A DNA stretch of 42,445 bases. Source: a virus. This document shows positions 13,881 to 21,603 of the stretch, piece by piece (within the stretch, counting starts at the first letter, position 1; each line of letters opens with the position of its first letter). A program made the position numbers and the translations under genes. The notes beneath the pieces are model-generated. The model saw only the letters and a list, made by a program, of their open reading frames with translations, was not told the DNA's origin and ran no database searches. The stretch spans positions 1 through 42,445 of the IMG/VR virus record IMGVR_UViG_3300047319_000093. One strand, given 5' to 3'.

Positions 13881-15065
13881 TCACACCTGAGTCAGGGTTA
13901 CGCTTGCTGCTGTGCATGTAGGCGTCTGGTTGTATGCGATCGCAACGTCAGGCGTACCCGCTCCACCGGGGCCGGAGACCGTCAGAGAAACGATCTTGAA
14001 GGTACTGCTTCCCGCTACACCCTTGGCCGCGGCAATACACGAGTCCCATTCGACCGAGTTACCCTGGCCGCCACCGATGGTCACGCTGTTGATGTACGAC
14101 GCCACGGCGTTTTGTATCGTCGCGCCGACTGTCGTAGAGTAACCAGCGAGAGCATGCAGACTGATAGCCACCGTGATCGCAACATTGGTAGGCCGGGAAA
14201 AGTTGATTGATGTCGGAATGGCGTTCGTATCCGGGACTGTCTGGGTAGTGGTGCCAAAGGTACTGGTGCCAGGCGTCTTCTTCAATGCGATCATGCTGGC
14301 GATCTGCGTTACGTCGCCGCCCTGAACTACTGCTGCAATCGCGTGCGCGGGAATCCCTAGAGCGTTAGTGGTTCCGGTGTCATTTTCGTAGATCACGCAT
14401 TGCGTAACGCCGATTAGGGCTGACACGGCCGCCTTGATTCCACCAACAGGCGTCAGCGCAGGTAGGGCCGTGGAGTTGCCTTGTCGCTGGCGAAGCTGCG
14501 AATCGGTCTCGATTGGCGCGCCAGGTACTGCGGCCGATGCATTGGTGACGGACTGCCATCCCAGCGTCGGCGTAGCGATCCGGTTGACGGTTCCGATCGA
14601 CGCCGCAACCGCACCGGGCGTCTGGCACGTCGCGGTAACCGTGATCGTGCCGCCGGAGGGAATGGTGACGCTCGCCGGCAGGCTCCACTTGTTACCGTTC
14701 GAATCCTGCGTCACGCCATTTATGATCGGCGTGAAGGCCTGGCCAACGATGATCTGGTCGACGGTCGAATTCGTTGGAACATATCGCGCTAGGCCATTGA
14801 TCTTGACTGCGCTCGAAAGCGCCGCGCCTTGCGAGGTGGATGGCGACCGCGAGTTATAGTCGGCTATGATTGCGGCATTCGTATCGTTAATAGCTGATGC
14901 ATAAATCGCTATCGATTGATAGTCCTGAGAGTCGGCGCCGAGATAGATGTCAGTCCCATAGATGCCCTGATATTTCGCGATGAGGTAAGCGAGGATGTCG
15001 GAATACGCTGGCGCACTGATGCCGGTGGCACTGATGACCGGCGCAACGGAGGTGATCGTCGTCAT
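13881..15065 (-). CDS. Baseplate J-like wedge protein
   Basis: 394 residues. It has the baseplate J architecture: N-terminal SDILAYLIAKYQGIYGTDIYL, a QDYQSIAIYASAINDTNAAI helix, a central G-rich beta domain and the ETDSQLRQRQGNSTALPALT segment. It overlaps the upstream 15062-15415 gene by 4 bases. Phage J proteins are wedge subunits at the baseplate rim that connect to fibres. Confidence 0.85.
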   Translation of the reverse strand: MTTITSVAPVISATGISAPAYSDILAYLIAKYQGIYGTDIYLGADSQDYQSIAIYASAINDTNAAIIADYNSRSPSTSQGAALSSAVKINGLARYVPTNSTVDQIIVGQAFTPIINGVTQDSNGNKWSLPASVTIPSGGTITVTATCQTPGAVAASIGTVNRIATPTLGWQSVTNASAAVPGAPIETDSQLRQRQGNSTALPALTPVGGIKAAVSALIGVTQCVIYENDTGTTNALGIPAHAIAAVVQGGDVTQIASMIALKKTPGTSTFGTTTQTVPDTNAIPTSINFSRPTNVAITVAISLHALAGYSTTVGATIQNAVASYINSVTIGGGQGNSVEWDSCIAAAKGVAGSSTFKIVSLTVSGPGGAGTPDVAIAYNQTPTCTAASVTLTQV

Positions 15066-15415
15066 ATCGTCGTGGTGATCGTTGCGGTGCCGTACTGAGT
15101 CTCAACCGTTGCTGCAACGGTCAGCTTGCGAGTGGCCGTATTGGCTGAACTCGAATAGTTGGTGATCTGCGTTACACCCTGTGTGCCAAGGATGCGATCT
15201 TGGATCGCGGCGTCGTACTGGTCTTTCGTGTACTTGTCGAGGACTTGCGTGGTCCACGGTGTTCCATCTGTCACATCAAGGAACCACTCGCCAGAGAACA
15301 GATTCAGTCTGGTTTGGACGGCCTGCGCCACGGCTTGGGACTGATCGCGATAGAAATCGTTTTGCTGATGTCCCCATTGATAATCTCCGTCAACCGTCAT
15401 TTTCCTGTAACGCAT
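15062..15415 (-). CDS. Small baseplate wedge protein
   Basis: 117 residues. RYRKMTVDGDYQWGHQQNDF, then QAVAQAVQTRLNLFSGEWFLD and RILGTQGVTQITNYSS are typical of gp25-like small wedge proteins located just before baseplate J. It shares one base with the spike stop and overlaps J by 4 bases. The likely role is wedge assembly next to the sheath. The exact family name is uncertain. Confidence 0.72.
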   Translation of the reverse strand: MRYRKMTVDGDYQWGHQQNDFYRDQSQAVAQAVQTRLNLFSGEWFLDVTDGTPWTTQVLDKYTKDQYDAAIQDRILGTQGVTQITNYSSSANTATRKLTVAATVETQYGTATITTTI

Positions 15416-16197
15416 TACTGCGGCCCTCCCGTTGTTCCGCCTTGTGGATCTCCGTGGACGTGGCTGTCGAGGCTGATGCCGCCAGATGTGACGTCGCCCG
15501 TCGCATGGATTGACCCGTTGATCTGAGCGGATGCGCCCGAGCCACCGGATCCGACCATCCCCGACTCATATGTGAATGCGCCCTGGACCGTAAGCGCCCC
15601 GGTGCACGTCGTCTGTGGCGAGTCAATAGTCACGCTTTGCGCTTTCAGGGTCGCAGTCCCGCTCGCTTGCGCCGAGATGTTGCCGCTCGTCACGACATTG
15701 ACGGCATGGCTAGCAGGGTTGATTTCAATGTATGCCTGGCCGTCATTGCTGCGGAGCTGTGCGCTCGTCGTGCTGATGCCGGTTATCTTGGTCGCCTGCG
15801 AGAAGAAGCCAACGAAGGCAAAGCCGTCGCTCAGGTCATGGATGCGATGTTCTGCGGGAGCCTGCACACCGCCGGACTGCCACCAGGTGTCGATGCATCG
15901 GGCCGCGAATACGACAAGGCATTCGTCGCCCTTCGCGACCGGGAAAGTCAGGGTGCAGCCGCCGCCACGCGGAAAATGCACGGGCACATCCACCAGCAGC
16001 GGCATGTTGACGAACTGCGCCTTGTCGTCCGGGGTATGCACGACGCCCTTGATGGCAATCTGCACCGTCGCGGTTACAGCGTCAGCGCTGAATGACTGGA
16101 CGATCCCCGGCATCGAGGTCCACAGGCCCGACTTGAGGCCATCCATCGCGACGCGCAGCGCTTCTTCGGGGTCATCCCAACGTTCTCGCGGATCGAT
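15415..16197 (-). CDS. Gp138-type membrane-puncturing spike, apparent ATC start
   Basis: 260 residues from ATC 16197, or 243 from the first ATG at 16146. The segment before that ATG (DPRERWDDPEEALRVAMDG) reads as natural protein continuous with GLWTSMPGIVQSF, and contains no ATG, GTG or TTG. ATC 16197 follows GGAGG by 5 bases and lies just after the hub stop. The body is Gp138-like: an OB-type N-domain (VTATVQIAIKGV, FPRGGGCTLTFPVAKGDECLV) and a repetitive beta-helix (SGNISAQASGTATLKAQS) ending HVHGDPQGGTTGG. It forms the needle that pierces the outer membrane. Confidence 0.85.
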   Translation of the reverse strand: MDPRERWDDPEEALRVAMDGLKSGLWTSMPGIVQSFSADAVTATVQIAIKGVVHTPDDKAQFVNMPLLVDVPVHFPRGGGCTLTFPVAKGDECLVVFAARCIDTWWQSGGVQAPAEHRIHDLSDGFAFVGFFSQATKITGISTTSAQLRSNDGQAYIEINPASHAVNVVTSGNISAQASGTATLKAQSVTIDSPQTTCTGALTVQGAFTYESGMVGSGGSGASAQINGSIHATGDVTSGGISLDSHVHGDPQGGTTGGPQ

Positions 16198-16207
16198 TTC
16201 AGCCTCC
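16195..16207 (-). promoter_or_regulatory. Ribosome site GGAGG + 5 + ATC start
   Basis: On the minus strand GGAGG (16203-16207) is followed by 5 bases and ATC (16197-16195). The hub stop TGA lies between. No standard start codon exists near this spacing in the spike frame. Confidence 0.6.
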
Positions 16208-17134
16208 GTTATTTCCGTTCACGACGGCGTTCGTATAGTTCGACGTCAGCGGCGCCGTCCCATTGACAGCAGCGCAGATCATGTCGGTATGAAAAGCGGG
16301 CCCGCGCGTGTCGCCCGTCTGGGTCATCGCGTAGACCTTGTAGAATCCGTCGTCGTCCAGGCTAGGAAAATAGTTCGTCGCCGTGTAGTCGACGCTAAGG
16401 GCGGCTTGCTGGATGCTGGCGTTGTTGATCTGGATGCGCGAGCCTGGTTTGATATTGGGATTCAGCAAGCACTTGACGAGGATGCCGTCGACGGTCTGAG
16501 TGGGTACACCGATCATTCCCGTGGCGGACGTCAGCACGACGGCCTGGTCCGGGAGATAACCGTTGACCGGCACCATGTGAAGCTGTCTATCGTGAATGGT
16601 CCATTGCATGCCTGCCGCACCGGCAAGCTGACGCATGTAATCTCGCGCCATGCCGTAGCAGACCTTGCCGCGGGGGAGTATCGTGGCCGCGAAGTTGGGC
16701 GTATATCCCGCCGACACTCCATAGGGCGACATGGACTGGACTAAGGCACCGTGGTAGTCGGCCTGACTCCAGCCGGCCGCCAGCGTCGTATTGACAACGG
16801 ACCAGTTGTAAGCCTCGTCTCCGTCTGCCGCAATGATGTCGACAAACGTGTCGGTCGCGTTCTCGCGGCCCTTACGGATCTGCTTAATAGAACCGCTGAA
16901 AATAAGACCGAAATTTCCGTCATAGCCTGCTTGCAAAAACACCTGCTGGAATTCCTGCTGCAGTCGTTTTGCAGTGGCATCGGCCACGTTATAAACGCGG
17001 ATCGTCGTGTGCTTCGGGCTCTGCGTCGTCGCGCTCCAGACGGTGAAGCGGAGATGGAGTTCCGAAAGATCCAGTCCTTGACCGCTGGCGTTGCCTACGA
17101 TCAGGCTCACCTTCCGCAAAAACTGCGCAGTCAT
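16199..17134 (-). CDS. Baseplate hub protein
   Basis: 311 residues. Starts MTAQFLRKVSLIVGNASGQGLDLSELHLRF and contains KHTTIRVYNV and GYDGNFGLIFSGSIKQIRKGREN, with a later MARDYMRQLAGAAGMQW and PGSRIQINNASI. This is typical of contractile-tail hub proteins (gp27/gpD-like) that hold the spike, and the spike gene is next. It would seat the tail tube on the spike. Family assignment is by pattern and gene order. Confidence 0.78.
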   Translation of the reverse strand: MTAQFLRKVSLIVGNASGQGLDLSELHLRFTVWSATTQSPKHTTIRVYNVADATAKRLQQEFQQVFLQAGYDGNFGLIFSGSIKQIRKGRENATDTFVDIIAADGDEAYNWSVVNTTLAAGWSQADYHGALVQSMSPYGVSAGYTPNFAATILPRGKVCYGMARDYMRQLAGAAGMQWTIHDRQLHMVPVNGYLPDQAVVLTSATGMIGVPTQTVDGILVKCLLNPNIKPGSRIQINNASIQQAALSVDYTATNYFPSLDDDGFYKVYAMTQTGDTRGPAFHTDMICAAVNGTAPLTSNYTNAVVNGNNGG

Positions 17135-17164
17135 GTTTTACCAACCCAGTCACAAGGAGCAAAA

Positions 17165-17521
17165 ATGAAATTAACGAAATTCGTCGGTATCGCGCTTTGC
17201 GTCGTCACGTCTATCCCGGCCCTGGCTCATGCGGAGAAGAACATGTCTGACGCGGAGCTTCATGCCATCATGAAGTCATGGAAGCAGCGCTGCGCCGATC
17301 TTGCTGCCGGAGAAGGCCAGCCATCGCTTGAAAAGGAATGCCTGAAGGGGCTGCTTCTGGGTGTTAAAGAAGTCGATGACCTGCAATTCGATGACACCAT
17401 CAGCGAGCAGATGTGGGACGTCTGCAAGGCAGAGAGCGGCTTCAATTACTCTAATGACTTCCACGCCTGGGCCGCCTGCATGCGGATCGCCCGGACCCGG
17501 CGAGGTCTTAGAGACTACTAA
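17165..17521 (+). CDS. Secreted Cys-rich moron protein on the opposite strand
   Basis: 118 residues. ATG 17165 follows AAGGAGC; the longer frame to the left runs through the hub antisense and is rejected. Residues 1-23 are a signal peptide (basic KLTK, hydrophobic core, cleavage after AHA). The mature part has four cysteines (QRCADLA, KECLKG, DVCKAE, AACMRI), suggesting two disulfides, and is helical. It is the only plus-strand gene inside the late operon, so it probably has its own promoter, though none is convincing. Such isolated genes are usually morons expressed in lysogens. The function is unknown; envelope or superinfection roles are possible. Confidence 0.8.
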   Translation: MKLTKFVGIALCVVTSIPALAHAEKNMSDAELHAIMKSWKQRCADLAAGEGQPSLEKECLKGLLLGVKEVDDLQFDDTISEQMWDVCKAESGFNYSNDFHAWAACMRIARTRRGLRDY

Positions 17522-17531
17522 GCTGACTCGG

Positions 17532-17843
17532 CTACGGCGTAACCGCGTACAAGTTCGACGTCGATCCCAAATTCGTATAAGTCGGCGGGACGTCGGCGGC
17601 GTCCGTCTGCACCCATAGTTCGAAACCAAACGACAAGTACTTGTACTGCGCGAGCAAATCGGCGCCCGTCACCAGCGGAATACCACTGATGATCGTGATT
17701 CCCGACGCATCTGCAATATCCAGCACCCACCCGCCATTCGTCGTATCGCGCCATTGCAGCGTGAACTGATACTGCGTGCCGACGAGCGAGACGAAAAACG
17801 TCTGCGGTGCCGGGGTCAGAGGAATTTCGAAGGTCGAGGACAT
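17532..17843 (-). CDS. Baseplate plug protein (DUF6983-like)
   Basis: 103 residues. ATG 17843 shares a base with the upstream stop; the longer frame to 18221 is rejected. MSSTFEIPLTPAPQTFFVSLVG, then YQFTLQWRDTTNGGWVLDIAD and DLLAQYKYLSFGFELWVQTD fit the small beta-barrel baseplate plug (cyanophage Pam3 type), located between Dit-like and hub genes. It would close the central baseplate channel. It converges with the plus-strand moron 10 bases away. Confidence 0.78.
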   Translation of the reverse strand: MSSTFEIPLTPAPQTFFVSLVGTQYQFTLQWRDTTNGGWVLDIADASGITIISGIPLVTGADLLAQYKYLSFGFELWVQTDAADVPPTYTNLGSTSNLYAVTP

Positions 17844-18460
17844 CAGTTCGTCAGGCCAAGAGAGGATGCAGCTCGATACGCCAAACTGGTTGTCGTCGCC
17901 TGCGGCTGTTTCGTGCCAGCATTCGAAATAGCCGCTGTCTTCTGTGGGCTGTCCATATTCTCTGCCGGCTGAAGCTGAGTAGTCGTCGTCTGAACGATGA
18001 TGATCTCGCGGCAATGCAGCGTGATGATCAGCGAGTTCTCGGTTTTGGCGTCGGTCGTCGTATCCAGCCACTGAATCAGCATGTTCTGGTATCGACGCTT
18101 GCCGGTCGAGAGATCGAACGGCGTGCGCGATGCCTGAAGCGTCAACAGGTTTTTGTAGACGAACTGGTTGTAGCTGCCAAACTGGAGAGACGTTATCGAA
18201 CTTAGGCTGCTGTTCGACCACGCGAGCGTCATCGTTACTTCCGCGGGCTTCTTGTAAGCATGATCGGAGATTGCCGCGCCTTGCTCGACGGGGTGATCGG
18301 TAATCACCAGCTCGTCATGATGGTGTTCGTCAATTGTGACGTAACTTTGAAAGGAGACGACCGATGAATTGATGGACCTCTTCGGGCTAAAAAAGGCGCT
18401 GACGAGTTCGCCGCCAATAGAGGCAGCGATCCCGATGCCGGTTTCCAGGAAGCCACTCAT
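17843..18460 (-). CDS. Dit-like baseplate N-domain protein
   Basis: 205 residues. MSGFLETGIGIAASIGGEL leads to a hydrophobic segment, then SFQSYVTIDEHHHDELVITDHPVEQGAAISDHAYKKPAEVTM, the strand-rich pattern of Dit-like N-terminal domains in simple contractile tails. The C-terminus is Gln/Thr-rich (TTTTQLQPAEN). It overlaps the tape-measure stop. It probably forms the ring at the distal end of the tube. Confidence 0.7.
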   Translation of the reverse strand: MSGFLETGIGIAASIGGELVSAFFSPKRSINSSVVSFQSYVTIDEHHHDELVITDHPVEQGAAISDHAYKKPAEVTMTLAWSNSSLSSITSLQFGSYNQFVYKNLLTLQASRTPFDLSTGKRRYQNMLIQWLDTTTDAKTENSLIITLHCREIIIVQTTTTQLQPAENMDSPQKTAAISNAGTKQPQATTTSLAYRAASSLGLTN

Positions 18461-20439
18461 TGCACCGCCGTTTTCATGTTACGCACGAGGCGCTGATTCA
18501 CGCCGCCTTGTGCCTGAGCCACAGCCTGAGCCGTTGCGTGCGGATCGCCGGAACCAGTTACGTTTATGGTCGTATTGGTGCTGACCGACACCGGAACCTG
18601 ACCGCCTGTACCGACTACACTCTCCCCGGGCGAGAGGGCTAATTGTTCCATTGCATACGGATTTCCGACTCGCGAAGATTGCAAGGCACGCGCCATGTCC
18701 CCCGCTGAAATCGATGCGACATTGTTGGCCACTCCGGAGTAGTGACTTTTCCCAGTAATCGGGTCGGCAACGCTCGCCCATTCCAGCGATGCTGCCTGAA
18801 TGGCAGCCTTAACATCATCACTCTTTCCGGAGATAAAATCTCCGATGGCTTTTCGCTTGTGACTGACCAGATATTGTTCAAATATCCGGTCTTGCGTACT
18901 CTTATCAAACTTCTCATCCCCCTTAAGTCCGAGGGATTTGACGGCGTCAGAGAGTGTGCTAGCAATCAATTGATACCGCCCGGCCGCGTTGAACTGGCCT
19001 TCCTTCTGGGCTTCCATTACCTGCGCGACCGTCATGTCCGGAAGGTTCGCTTTGCCTGACTTATAACCGTGCTTCGCGCCGAGATTGACTGAGTCATAGT
19101 CGCCTTCACCTTTGGAAATTAATGCGCCGAAAGCCGAATTGGCGATTCCCGATGATGAGCTTGCTGCTGGCGCATTCGGATTGACCGGGGTAGGGGCTAC
19201 TGGCAAACCATCAGCCGGCGCTACCTTCGGAACCGGAACCGGAGTTCCGTCAATCTGACTCTTGATCGTGTTGTAGACATCCTTCCATCCACCCACCGCC
19301 AATTTCGCAAACCTCGCGGCGTGAGTACCAAGGTCGGCCCATCGCTTATCCATCACTGCATGGATGATCTCGCCTAGTTCGGTAAACTGCTCACCCATCG
19401 TATGCAGCAGGCGCTTCGCAAGCTCAATGTCGGGCAGCCAGCGAGTCCAGTCGATCAGGCTCTTTCCGCCTTCCCTCCAGACCTTGTAATCGTCATACAG
19501 AGCGAGAAATGCAAGTCCCAGAGCGGCCAATTGTCCGAGCGGCGTAGCCAGGAAGCCGGCATTCAGCAGCCGCCATGCTGCCAGCAAACCAACCACACCT
19601 TCGGCAAGACGTTTCGTGCTGTCGTCGAGGCTGTTGAACCAGTCAACCACAGTTCCAATAACCTGCATCGCCCGGAACGCGAGGGTGCTAATTATGTCGG
19701 CAAGCCACAAGACGCCTTTGACTACGTTGGTGATAATTCCAGAGATCCGTGCGAAGTTGTCTACCATACCTTCACGGAAGTGCTTGATATCGCCCTGAAG
19801 ACTGCCATTCAACGTTGCGACGACCTTCTGACCAAGAATGGCGAAAGCCGATCCGAGCGTACGCACCTCGTTCATGAAGGCGTGGCTGTTCTTCGCTGCA
19901 GACTGAAGGTCCAGCCCGGCCGCCGACAGCATATGCTTGTATTCGTCGCCGAAGTCGTCGAGACCCTGACGCAATGCCATCAGCGTCTTTTCGTCGATTC
20001 CCAGCGCCTGAGCATATGCATTGGCGCGGTAGTACGGCATGCGCGCGAACTGCTTGCCGAGGTCCTGCAGGATGTCCGACGTATCACGCAATTCGCCATT
20101 AGCGGTCTGCGTTTGCACTCCCAGGCTTTGGATCAGGCCCGATGCGCCAGGGCTGTTGCGCATGAAACGCGCAAGGTTCTCGATGGTGTCGAGCGCAGCT
20201 CCAGCGCTGGAGCCCATCTGACCCATGGCGAAACCAAATGCCCGGATATTCTCAGCCGAGGCGCGCGTCCGCATGGAGGCGAAATACAACTTCTCCAGAT
20301 TGTCGGAGATCGCCGTGACGCTCGCCAGAACAGTGCCCGATGCTGCAGTGATGCCCTTGACGAAGGTATCGAGTCCTACCTTGTCGATCTTGAATCCGAG
20401 ACTGACAAGAAACTCTTTGATGACGGTCGCGTCGGACAT
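18457..20439 (-). CDS. Tape measure protein with lysozyme-like domain
   Basis: 660 residues. The N-terminal 400 residues are long helices and hydrophobic segments (GVVGLLAAWRLLNAGFLATP, ALGLAFLALYDDY), as expected of a tape measure that sets tail length. Residues about 430-580 resemble a phage lysozyme fold: ALISKGEGDYDSVNLG (candidate Glu in KGEG), QFNAAGRYQLIASTLSDAV, FDKSTQDRIFEQYLV. This domain could open peptidoglycan during DNA entry. ATG 20439 lies 1 base after the frameshift-extension stop. It is short for a tape measure, consistent with a modest tail. Confidence 0.85.
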   Translation of the reverse strand: MSDATVIKEFLVSLGFKIDKVGLDTFVKGITAASGTVLASVTAISDNLEKLYFASMRTRASAENIRAFGFAMGQMGSSAGAALDTIENLARFMRNSPGASGLIQSLGVQTQTANGELRDTSDILQDLGKQFARMPYYRANAYAQALGIDEKTLMALRQGLDDFGDEYKHMLSAAGLDLQSAAKNSHAFMNEVRTLGSAFAILGQKVVATLNGSLQGDIKHFREGMVDNFARISGIITNVVKGVLWLADIISTLAFRAMQVIGTVVDWFNSLDDSTKRLAEGVVGLLAAWRLLNAGFLATPLGQLAALGLAFLALYDDYKVWREGGKSLIDWTRWLPDIELAKRLLHTMGEQFTELGEIIHAVMDKRWADLGTHAARFAKLAVGGWKDVYNTIKSQIDGTPVPVPKVAPADGLPVAPTPVNPNAPAASSSSGIANSAFGALISKGEGDYDSVNLGAKHGYKSGKANLPDMTVAQVMEAQKEGQFNAAGRYQLIASTLSDAVKSLGLKGDEKFDKSTQDRIFEQYLVSHKRKAIGDFISGKSDDVKAAIQAASLEWASVADPITGKSHYSGVANNVASISAGDMARALQSSRVGNPYAMEQLALSPGESVVGTGGQVPVSVSTNTTINVTGSGDPHATAQAVAQAQGGVNQRLVRNMKTAVQ

Positions 20440-20440
20440 G

Positions 20441-20683
20441 CTAATTCTCGTTATTCAGTCGTTGGGCTATCTGGGTGTTTTCTGCCAGAACATCTAACGC
20501 GTCGTTCATAAGCGCAATGTCAGCCAGATCGATCCGCCCATCCTTCAGTGACTCGTACCGGCACATACCCTTGACGACTGGCCTGAGAAGCCAGTCCAGA
20601 CCATCAGGCAGGCTTACCCATTCAGCGCTGCGGCTGGGCTCGCCGCTTTGTTCGCGAGTAGGCCTGAGATAAAAGGACCGAGG
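20441..20683 (-). CDS. DUF6889-type tail chaperone extension (by -1 frameshift)
   Basis: In the -1 frame relative to the 20614-21063 gene, the reading frame is open from 20683 to the TAG at 20441-20443. The recognisable part reads PDGLDWLLRPVVKGMCRYES, then LKDGRIDLADIALMNDAL and LDVLAENTQIAQRL, a DUF6889 tail-chaperone extension. No ATG, GTG or TTG is available at its N-terminus, only an internal Met, so it is probably made as a fusion by -1 frameshifting, as in gpG-GT. A weak candidate slip site is T-CCT-TTT-A at 20670-20677; no canonical heptamer is present. Confidence 0.72.
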   Translation of the reverse strand, partial: PRSFYLRPTREQSGEPSRSAEWVSLPDGLDWLLRPVVKGMCRYESLKDGRIDLADIALMNDALDVLAENTQIAQRLNNEN

Positions 20684-21063
20684 CTATCCCATATAACTTT
20701 GACGGCGATCTGAGTCATTTGCCCGAGGTCGATATCATCGAACATCAGTGACTTCGCACTCTGACTCCAGATCGTCGCCCAGTTGCCTTGCTGATTGCGC
20801 GACACGACACCCAAACAGGCGGCGAACACATGCTCGCAATCGGCATCCGGCATCTCTGCCAATGCCTGTGCGAGCGGCTCGAATGCCTCGGCGAGCCCGT
20901 CTAGATCATCCTTGAGCGCATCCTTGCTGCCTGCAAACTTTTGGAACATAGGCAAAAGCTTTGGGATGATCGGCGCGATCTTGCGGGAGACGTGGAGTTG
21001 CTTGAAGGCGTCGAGCTTTTCGGCCCGATACCGCTGGCCGCCAATTTCAAATTCAATCGACAT
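20614..21063 (-). CDS. Tail assembly chaperone
   Basis: 149 residues. MSIEFEIGGQRYRAEKLDAFKQLHVSRKIAPI is a common start of these chaperones; helices follow (LDGLAEAFEPLAQALAEM, CEHVFAACLG). It sits between the tube and tape-measure genes, where gpG-type chaperones coat the tape measure during tail assembly. Its 3' end overlaps the -1 frame that encodes the DUF6889 extension, so two products are likely. Confidence 0.82.
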   Translation of the reverse strand: MSIEFEIGGQRYRAEKLDAFKQLHVSRKIAPIIPKLLPMFQKFAGSKDALKDDLDGLAEAFEPLAQALAEMPDADCEHVFAACLGVVSRNQQGNWATIWSQSAKSLMFDDIDLGQMTQIAVKVIWDSLGPFISGLLANKAASPAAALNG

Positions 21064-21153
21064 CTCGTGTCCTTGGAGACAGTCCAGAAGGGAAGCGTCG
21101 GCAGGCGCTGGACTAGCGCTTTTCGATAGCTGGTCTAGCCGACGCTATGGGGA

Positions 21154-21594
21154 TTAGTACGTGCCGAGCGCGGAGTCGATCTTCACCGCGTCGAAGACCC
21201 ACGTAACGACATCGCCGTCTTTCGCGTACTTCATGTCGGGCTTCTTCTTGAACGCGCACTGGCGCGCAACGTGAAGGTCGGCCGATGCAGTATTCGCGAC
21301 CGTGATAATGTTTTGTCCCCACAGCGAGGAACTGAGCGATTGCGCGTCGTAGGTCGCCATGAGTTTCTGGTTCATGGGACTGGTCTTGAGAAGTCGGACC
21401 GTGACCTGGCCGGACTTGTCGGCGTGCAGGCTGTGCATGCCTTCACCGTCCGCACCAATGGTCATGGTGTTCTTGTCGCCAGCCGCAGCAATGTCAATAC
21501 CTTCTTCCGCATTGGCCGATCCGTAGCCGAGGGAGAAGACGCCAGTCGGACCGACGAATGTCGCGGTCACATCTTTAAACGAATAGGAAGCCAT
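21154..21594 (-). CDS. Tail tube protein (DUF3277)
   Basis: 146 residues. MASYSFKDVTATFVGPTGVFSLG, then GIDIAAAGDKNTMTIGADGEGMHS and VTVRLLKTSPMNQKLM are DUF3277 features. This protein forms the inner tube of contractile tails. It follows the sheath gene after 9 bases. GGTAGAAC precedes the ATG at 21594. Confidence 0.9.
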   Translation of the reverse strand: MASYSFKDVTATFVGPTGVFSLGYGSANAEEGIDIAAAGDKNTMTIGADGEGMHSLHADKSGQVTVRLLKTSPMNQKLMATYDAQSLSSSLWGQNIITVANTASADLHVARQCAFKKKPDMKYAKDGDVVTWVFDAVKIDSALGTY

Positions 21595-21603
21595 GTTCTA
21601 CCT

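Noticed and set aside
16751-17164. N-terminal extension of the plus-strand moron
   Set aside because: This part is antisense to the hub gene. A signal peptide and ribosome site at 17165 define the real start.
17844-18221. Extended start of the baseplate plug gene
   Set aside because: The extension lies inside the Dit-like gene in another frame and is low-complexity Arg/His-rich sequence. ATG 17843 shares a base with the Dit-like stop.
20614-20683. Canonical -1 slippery heptamer
   Set aside because: None of the X-XXY-YYZ form is present in the overlap in the correct frame. Only the weak T-CCT-TTT-A remains.
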